NCBI GenBank assembly: GCA_020736575.1 | Contig: JAGPYM010000067.1 | Span: 1-64,000, forward strand | DNA: 64,000 bases | Reading direction: 5' to 3' | From: Thelonectria olida | Taxonomy: Eukaryota; Ascomycota; Sordariomycetes; Hypocreales; Nectriaceae | In this document: one piece after another, positions 57,551 to 64,000 of the stretch | How positions within the stretch are numbered: the stretch's first letter is position 1 | Layout of the letters: each line of letters opens with the position of its first letter | Translations under genes and position numbers: made by a program | Notes under the pieces: model-generated | Seen by the model: only the letters and a program-made list of their open reading frames with translations | Told to the model about the DNA's origin: nothing | The model's database searches: none

Positions 57551-59254
57551 ATGTTGAGCATATCCCATTGCCAAAATCAAGAAGATGACGGAGCCTGGTG
57601 TTACCAGTGTCTCAAGCAGCACCGACCGTGCCGCTGGGACGATTTATCCCCTCAACTCAAGATTAAGCGATACCAACCGAAGCGTATGGAGTATCCGGTC
57701 TCTGATGAACAATCCCTATCACCGCCGGAAAGAGATAATCCATCGGTGAAAGGGCTCTCATCCCCAGTCGGCTCTATACAACAGCCGGATTCAATTTGGT
57801 GCCAACCCCCGGACCTGACGTCGCCGCCTAGAGCTATCTCCATCTCCGACCTTAGTCAGCATGAATCTCCAAACCAGTACAGTGATGCCTCTCCCATGAG
57901 CGTAGCTTGGAGAACCCCTACCCTTTCTGGGCTTCCACGCCAGGAGGCTTCCTATTTGCATCACTTTTCCACGCACCTGGCTCGGTGGCTAGACTGCACG
58001 GATGCATCACGACAGTTCACGCTTAATGTGACTGCCCTTGCCAAGAGCTCACCAATTCTTTTAAATGCTGTCATCTCTTATGCTGCTCGCCATTTAGGTG
58101 ATAACAATACAGCTAATCAATTCCAAGAAAAGTGCATAGAGCTCCTCATTCCCTTGCTGAGTACCGAGACCATTGCCAACGACGAGACCATCCTCTGCGC
58201 CATAGTCATATTGCGGGTATGCGAACAGCTGAGTGGTAAGTCCCATCGCGCGGTAGCCTTCCTCGTCTAACCCTACCTCAGTCACTGTGATGGGCAGTGA
58301 TCAGGAGAGGCATCTAGCTGGGCTGAGTGCTCTGCTCAAGACATCTCAAGGACGACAAGTAGACCCCTCGACACCTACACTCTCCCAAGCCGCCTTTTGG
58401 GTCTATGTGCGACAATGCCTTTACAACGCCTGCGTCAATCAACAGCCGCCGAATTTGGATTTCGAGTTGGTGTTGATACCACCCCCACGCGTCGTCAACG
58501 GTCAAGCTGTCGACGTCAAGTCGGAGACTGCCTGGGCAAATACCATGACATGGATTTGCGCTACCGTAGTGCATTTCTGTTTTCGTGGAAGCGTCTTGTA
58601 CTCCGAATCATCAACAAGGATGCAAAGGTGGTACGAGCTGTCCGAGGCCGTTGAGAACTGGAACAAGACGAAGCCGAGTACGTTTGATCCAATATGGTCT
58701 GGCGAACCAGAGCTGGGAGCGAACCCGTTTCCAGAGACCTGGTTTACAGCAGATTGGCATGGTAGGCACAGATCCGTGAACCATTCTGCGGTGATCCATG
58801 GGACCTAATGGTTATCAGTAATGGCATTTGGGTTCTACCACCTGGCTAGGATGCTTTTAAAGGTCTACCGTCCATCTCCGCGATTTGCCATTCGGAATAT
58901 TCAACGAGTCATGCCAGAATCTGATGTGAGTTCATGGCATTCAGAGTAACATGCTTCAATTGACATCATCTTAGGAGTCTGTCATGGAGCACGCCCGAGC
59001 CCTGTGTGGAGCATGCAAAAGCTCGCCAGGAATTGTGCCATCCCTCATCACATTATGTCACTCTACATTTATTTGTGGGTCGTATCATCTTGTTAAGATT
59101 CAGCATTGTCTAACTTCTAAAAGGGGGTCCCTTGATGACAGATGAGCGAGAGCAAACAAGTCTGGTAAGCATGCTTGAGGATCTCGAGGCATCGCATGCC
59201 TGGCCAACAGCCTGGATAATCAATGCTTTGCGAGAGGAGTGGTCAAGATGCTAG
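57551..59254 (+). CDS. Fungal-specific transcription factor (Fungal_trans_2 type)
   Basis: Exons 57551-58235, 58282-58761, 58819-58925, 58975-59074 and 59124-59254, giving 500 residues from the ATG at 57551. Near the start WCYQCLKQHRPCRW supplies the last three Cys of a zinc cluster; the first half may be encoded upstream (57431-57548). A Ser/Pro-rich linker is followed by a regulatory domain: LHHFSTHLARWLDCTD, LLNAVISYAARHLG, WVYVRQCLYNACVN and HAWPTAWII. That order is typical of PF11951 regulators. The last intron uses GTGGGT and restores FIWGPLM. It is convergent with the DUF89 gene (17 bp between stops) and divergent from the sugar transporter, its likeliest target. DNA binding is uncertain. 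Confidence 0.78.
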
Positions 59255-59270
59255 TAGTACGTTATTGGCC

Positions 59271-60695
59271 TCAACAACCGTCGCTGAATGATATCACGGC
59301 ATGTTTTCCATTCCTGACCCATCCCATCCCGGGTGTCTCCCGGTGAAGACTCTTGACCTTTTGCTCACTCTCTATCCCAACGCAAGTATCGGACTTGTTT
59401 GTTCTCAAGGCGAGGATCTTGACGCCACTTCCTTCACCAAGAGGACCAAGCGAAGACTTGAAAGCCGTTGTATGCGGCCAGAGACCGTCTCTGGTCAACT
59501 TTCGATAGTTCAAGTCTCCTTTCCATATAGTCAAATGACTGTCATGCAAACGTTGAAATAGCTCAGGTGCTTCAACGATCATCTCATGAAATGAATAAGC
59601 CGTCGTCCAAAACGGATTAACCTCGATACGCATCAAACCGAGCTCAAGATACCTCTTGATCTGAGTAGCCAAGGAATTCAAGCCCATGGACCGCAAATGC
59701 TCGAGGAGGAAGTCCATATCGTTGGGCAATGCATCACTGACAAACCAGGGAAAACATTTCGCGTGGAGAGTGATGCTCGTTCCAAGTCCTGATTCGATGA
59801 GGTATGCCGTGTAAAGAACGTCCGCAAATAGCTCAAATCCAGCATTGTCCAGAACGATGTCGATATGTCGCTTCGTTTTAGTCAACTGCGTCTTTCGCAG
59901 ATAATCCCACACATCCAATATATCATTGTCGACAATGTTCCGCTGGCTCTTCTCAATCGCTGCCCTTCCTTGTAACGTCTGAATTTCCTCTAGACTGAGG
60001 TTGGTCAGAAGAGACAAGTCTGTTGCATTTCCCCATAAAGCCAACTCGGTCAATTCAACAAAGACAAGTCTCGCTGGCTCGTCGTCCAAGCTTTTGACTG
60101 GCTGTGCCGGATTTGCGATGACTTGAGTGAACCTGCTCGCAAGCTCCTGGACGGCCTTCTGCGACTTGATAAGGGTAGAATCCTTTTGGCGCTTAAACAC
60201 ATCGTACTCTTTCCAGGAAGAGGACGTGGAAAACAACAGCTGCACCCGCCTGCACAAGTCAGCACCGTTTGGTGTCACACAACAATGCCAAGACTGACCT
60301 ATACAGGTAGCATTCACCATACAACCATGGACAGTTGAGCCAGGTCAACTTGCCCATATTAAGGAGCAGCCGATTGTACGCCGCAATGTCTGCCGAACCG
60401 TCATCTTCAAGATGACTGAGTTTTGTTCAGTAACATACCCGCAAGACAATCTCATGCGCAGCACTCACCGTAGCTTATCATCACTAATAATCTCCTCTCT
60501 GAGTCTTTGGAGCTTTCTCCGTATCGACTTGATTTCCTCAAATGCACGGGATGGACGAAGTTCTGCGCCGGTAATACAGACATCATCGATCATGCCCTGC
60601 ACAAGCTTAGGCCAGCGAGACTTGGCCGTCTCTTGGGCCATGGTGCCTCGATCGGACGTCCACACAGACGGGACGATTGCGATTTCTTGATGCAT
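59271..60695 (-). CDS. DUF89/ARMT1-like damage-control phosphatase
   Basis: Exons 60695-60469, 60415-60299 and 60249-59271, giving 440 residues. The N-terminus has WTSDRGTMAQETAKSRWPKL and, after the first intron, NMGKLTWLNCPWLYGECYLY, both typical of the family's helical half. The metal-site motif is LDNAGFELFADV (about 247-258), followed by LHAKCFPWFVSD. These match DUF89, metal-dependent phosphatases that remove damaged sugar phosphates; the human member ARMT1 was also reported to methylate carboxyl groups. The protein is probably cytosolic. The start at 60695 is the first Met in an open frame; an additional upstream exon is possible. Confidence 0.85.
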
Positions 60696-60797
60696 GCTTT
60701 TTGCTGAATGTCCCTTATTGTCAAGTAACAGCGTGGAAATTTCAGGGTCTGTGCGATGAGGATAAATTTGTTTCTGGGCTGCTCGTGATGCGCGTTC

Positions 60798-61080
60798 TTA
60801 GGTCTTGTATTCGTCAATTGCCTTGATAACTTTCCGACAACTCGGATCGAGGTCAAACTTAACCGGCGGAGACAACCCGGAGATAATCAAGGTTGGCGCC
60901 TCGAGTTCCACGAATCTAGCATCGAGACGACTTACCAAAAAGGGCACTTCGACTCGAAAGTGATTAAACAAGTGGCAATAACTGACAAATCACTATCTCC
61001 ACCGAGAAGTTCACTGATCGCTATTGCTCTTGGCAGGTAGTGCCAAGATTGGGTACCCCGTCGTCACGAAGTTCCAAACA
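60798..61080 (-). pseudogene. Decayed 3' fragment of an unidentified gene
   Basis: On the minus strand protein-like text appears in successive frames: WNFVTTGYPILALPAK, then SWHYLPRAIAISELLGGDSD, then HFRVEVPFLVSRLDARFVEL and on to KVIKAIDEYKT before a TAA at 60798-60800. The pieces are collinear and look like one protein end broken by indels or lost introns. Only about 150 bp separates it from the AnmK start on the other strand, so the 5' part is gone. Family not recognised. Confidence 0.4.
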
Positions 61081-61231
61081 AGGGAACCTCAGTGCAGTTC
61101 GCATTGAGGCGGTGTCGAACCTTGAACCGCCCATCAAGTTATATTAAATGCACATTCAAAGTCCGTGAACGGTGTCCCAACACTGCTCAGCGATCTTCTT
61201 GAACATACTGAACATAACTTATCATCCCACC

Positions 61232-62762
61232 ATGACAAGACCACAAACACAGCAAAATGGGAGCCGCTCCGTTACCAACGGTCAACCTCATGAATCCCAT
61301 AACAATTCTTACAAAGGAAATGGGCATCATCGGTCATCCACTACTGGTGCGCTTGATTTGACAGTACTGGGAATGAACAGTGGCACTGCCATGGACGGTA
61401 TCGACTGTGCACTAGTTCGATATTACCAAGAGACTCCGGATGACACTCTACACATGGAGCTCATTAAAGTATGTTGCACTTTGCGATATCTTCCCGTCTG
61501 GTACTGACCAGATAATTAGTATGATGAGATCCCCGTACCTCAATGGATCAAGAAACCCGTTCTTACAATGCTTCGGGAGACCAAGACGACTCCCTCAAAA
61601 ATGTCACAACTGAATGTACAACTTGGAGAAATGTTTGGTGACGCCGTCAGAGAGTTTTGTGATAAACACGAAATATTGATGGACAGCATTGATCTCATCG
61701 GGTCACATGGGCAGACCATTTGGCTTCTGTCCATGCCAGAAGAAGGGGAGACACGTTCTGCATTCTGCCTTGGAGAGGGCACAGTTATCAGTGCCATCAC
61801 TGGAATCACAACTGTGACAGATTTCCGAATGGCAGAGCAAGCAGTGGGTAGACAGGGTGCCCCATTGGTTGCTCTGATTGACGGTCTTCTGCTTCATCAC
61901 CCGACCAAGTGGCGTGTCTGTCAGAATATTGGTGGAATTGCCAATCTCTGTGTCATCCCTCCTGATACCGAGGGTGGAGTTCACTCAATGGTCGACTGGT
62001 GAGCAATCCTCTACATAGCGCCCTAATGGGGTGACTAACATCTATAGGGACTGCGGCCCGGGCAACATGTTCATTGACAACGCCATGAGATATTTCACTA
62101 ACGGCGAGATGGAATACGACAAGGACGGCGAATGGAGCTCCAGAGGCACCGTGTGCCAGGACATTGTCGACAAGTTTCTGAATACAAATAAGTACTGCAA
62201 CCACGTTCCTCCCAAGACCACAGGACGGGAGACATTTGGCGACAACGAAGGCCAAGAAATTATTGACGAGTGTCTTGCTGCTGGGTGCGACAAGTACGAC
62301 ACACTAGCAACCATTACTCGGATCACGGCCCAGAACATCATCAAGCAATACCGCACATTCTTCCCTCGCTTTGGCATTAGCGTGGATAAAATTGCAGAGG
62401 TGTATATGTGCGGCGGTGGTGCTCGGAACCCGAGCATCATCAAATATCTTATGGAGCAGCTTCCGGATACCAAGATACGGGCGCTAGATGAGACCGGAGT
62501 TCCATCAGATGCCAAGGAGGCAGTTTCCTTTGCCCAACAAGCCATGGAGGCTATTTTAGGGCGGCCGGCTCTGGTTCCAATCAATAGTGACAACCTATTG
62601 CCTAACACAATCTCAGGCAAAATTGCTCCCGGCAGGAGATGGCGTGAGGTCATGAAGTCGAGTATTAAATTTGGCGAGGGTCGCTCGACCTTGCCCACAG
62701 TTAAGGAGATGATTGTACAAAGACCTTACACTAGCTGGAAAGCTATGCAAGCTTTTGATTGA
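61232..62762 (+). CDS. Anhydro-N-acetylmuramic acid kinase-like protein
   Basis: Exons 61232-61468, 61520-61998 and 62048-62762, giving 476 residues. The family signatures are complete: [12 protein letters not shown] (47-58; GxMSGTSxDGID in bacteria), [27 protein letters not shown] (W and D joined by splicing) and CGGGARN. The bacterial enzyme AnmK hydrolyses and phosphorylates 1,6-anhydroMurNAc during wall recycling. Fungi lack peptidoglycan, so the fungal substrate is likely a related anhydrosugar such as levoglucosan, or scavenged murein. A 40-residue Asn/Ser/His-rich N-terminal extension precedes the domain. No frame break was seen. Confidence 0.9.
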
Positions 62763-63089
62763 GATATTTGTAGCAACTTGGACTAGTATAATAGTAAAGA
62801 GTATTATTCTCATTTAAGTTGCGGGTTCCTTATATTCTAGCTACCCTGACAGCTATGCCTTGCGCCGGCTGCTTCCTACTACTACTATAACAAGGGTTGC
62901 ATGTATTTGTAGGACAGGGATGTGGGGCACAGTTTGACCTACAAAGTGAGACTTTCACTCTTTCACTTAGTAGGGCACAAAAATGCCGGACAGTCACATG
63001 TGTAAACCGCGACACCAACACGAGCTCCCCCAATTCGGTCCTTGCGATCCTTGCAGCGGCCTTAAAAGCCCCTATCGATACGTAAAGCT

Positions 63090-63480
63090 GATAAACGGTT
63101 TAATGTGTTAAAGGCTTCTGTTACTAATGCCTTAAAGCGGCTGACTTCTCTAGATGCGCCTAGAGGCAGAGGGCGGCCTCGAATGCTTACAGATAATAAA
63201 AAAGAAGCTAATATAGCTTTTATTATATAGCTTGAACGCACCAGCTTGCTAGTATTAAAAGTTTAGGTTATTAATACTGCTAATATGCTGCGAAGGCGCT
63301 GGGACCCCAATATGAAAGAAATTTTAAAAACATAGTATTTTAGTTTATAAGAGATTATTTAAAGGTTTAAAAGACATGGATGCAGCCTATTAAGGCATTA
63401 TAATATGGCTTTAAAGAGTTAAATATTAAGAAAATATATTAGTTTTTTAAGAAACTTACTTTAATATAATTAGTATAATT
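63090..63480 (+). mobile_element. RIP-degraded transposase N-terminus (CENP-B-type HTH)
   Basis: One frame reads TSLDAPRGRGRPRMLTDNKK, then AFII-stop-LERTS, then NTANMLRRRWDPNM, with TAG codons where TGG or CAG/GAG would be expected. This resembles the helix-turn-helix of Fot1/pogo-type transposases (FIIWLERS...ANxLRxRRxP). Stops are of the RIP type. No catalytic part is visible. Confidence 0.5.
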
Positions 63481-63639
63481 ATCTAGTAATTAATAAACTT
63501 AAATAGATAGAAATTAAAAAGAGTATTAGTATAATATAAAATAAATAATAAATTTAATAAGGGAGTAATTAATAAATTTTTATTTTTTTATTTTTTCATA
63601 TTTAATATATAAGAAAATAAATAAAAATATTATTTTTAA

Positions 63640-64000
63640 TATTATTATTTATTAAAATAAGCCTAGTACTAGTATATAATAAAGCTTAATATAAATAAAA
63701 CCTAGTTTTATATTTATTATCATAAGCATTTTTATAAGATTTATAGTTAGTTTTTAAATAAAAGTTCTTATTAAATGAACCTTATTTAAAAAACCTTATT
63801 TTAAGCTTATAATATAAAAGTATTACTTTTTTAAATATATTTATTAAATTAAAAGTTTAAAAAGTATTTTAAATAGTTATCAGTTTTTAATATTTTTATA
63901 TTAGCTAATATAAATGTATTATTAAAAGTAATATAAAAGATTAATTTAGTTTTTTTAAACTATTATATTTTAATTAAAAAATTAAATTTTTAAGAAGATA
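63640..64000 (+). repeat. Forward copy of the RIP repeat family, cut by window end
   Basis: Begins ATTATTTATTAAAATAAGCC and continues CTAGTACTAG, the reverse complement of the end of the copy at 45976-46868. Runs off the window. Confidence 0.6.

Larger units (their letters stand above)
62763..64000. repeat. Transposon remains, increasingly RIP-degraded
   Basis: Normal composition to about 63080, then rising AT content. A degraded transposase piece (63090-63480) and a forward copy of the repeat family (63640 to the window end) are listed separately. No gene is supported. Confidence 0.6.

Overview
The window comes from the nuclear genome of a filamentous ascomycete (Pezizomycotina, probably a Sordariomycete). 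Genes carry short spliceosomal introns of 44-92 nt. The gene families are typically fungal (HET, HeLo/NACHT, Fungal_trans_2, OTT_1508-like deaminase, chromodomain Ty3 retrotransposon). Normal-GC gene blocks alternate with extremely AT-rich blocks full of TA dinucleotides and TAG/TAA codons, which is the pattern left by repeat-induced point mutation (RIP).

Layout. 1-8640 is a gene-free RIP block. 8850-11157 is a HET-domain gene whose 3' end abuts a RIP-degraded repeat (11166-12145). 12350-20650 holds a tiny three-exon gene, a CorA-like two-TM protein and a protein kinase fused to a vWA-like domain. 20930-31500 is a second RIP block holding a head-to-head inverted repeat and a pristine 8.3-kb Ty3/gypsy chromovirus (23058-31371) with identical LTRs and a TAATT target duplication. 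31670-38810 holds a HeLo/pseudokinase gene divergent from an unknown gene, a LINE relic, a damaged C2H2 gene and an OTT_1508-like deaminase. 38959-41729 holds a frameshifted deoxyribose-phosphate aldolase pseudogene divergent from an intact GH1 glucosidase. 43112-45796 is a dynamin-family GTPase. 45976-46868 is another RIP repeat copy. 49768-54110 holds a HeLo-NACHT gene with a damaged 3' end and an APH-type phosphotransferase. 55111-62762 holds a sugar transporter divergent from a fungal-specific regulator, a DUF89/ARMT1-like gene, a decayed gene relic and an AnmK-like sugar kinase. The window ends in RIP-degraded transposon remains.

How it fits together. Many genes belong to families linked to fungal self/non-self recognition (HET, HeLo, NACHT) or to related lineage-specific accessory sets (kinase-vWA, deaminase, dynamin). 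Several other genes are decaying, so this looks like a fast-changing accessory region. The intact retrotransposon sitting inside heavily mutated repeats implies recent insertion after, or escape from, RIP. The transporter/regulator pair and the AnmK, APH, GH1 and DUF89 genes look metabolic, but nothing in the sequence ties them to one pathway. All exon boundaries were read by eye from GT-AG signals and frame continuity. No database search was run.
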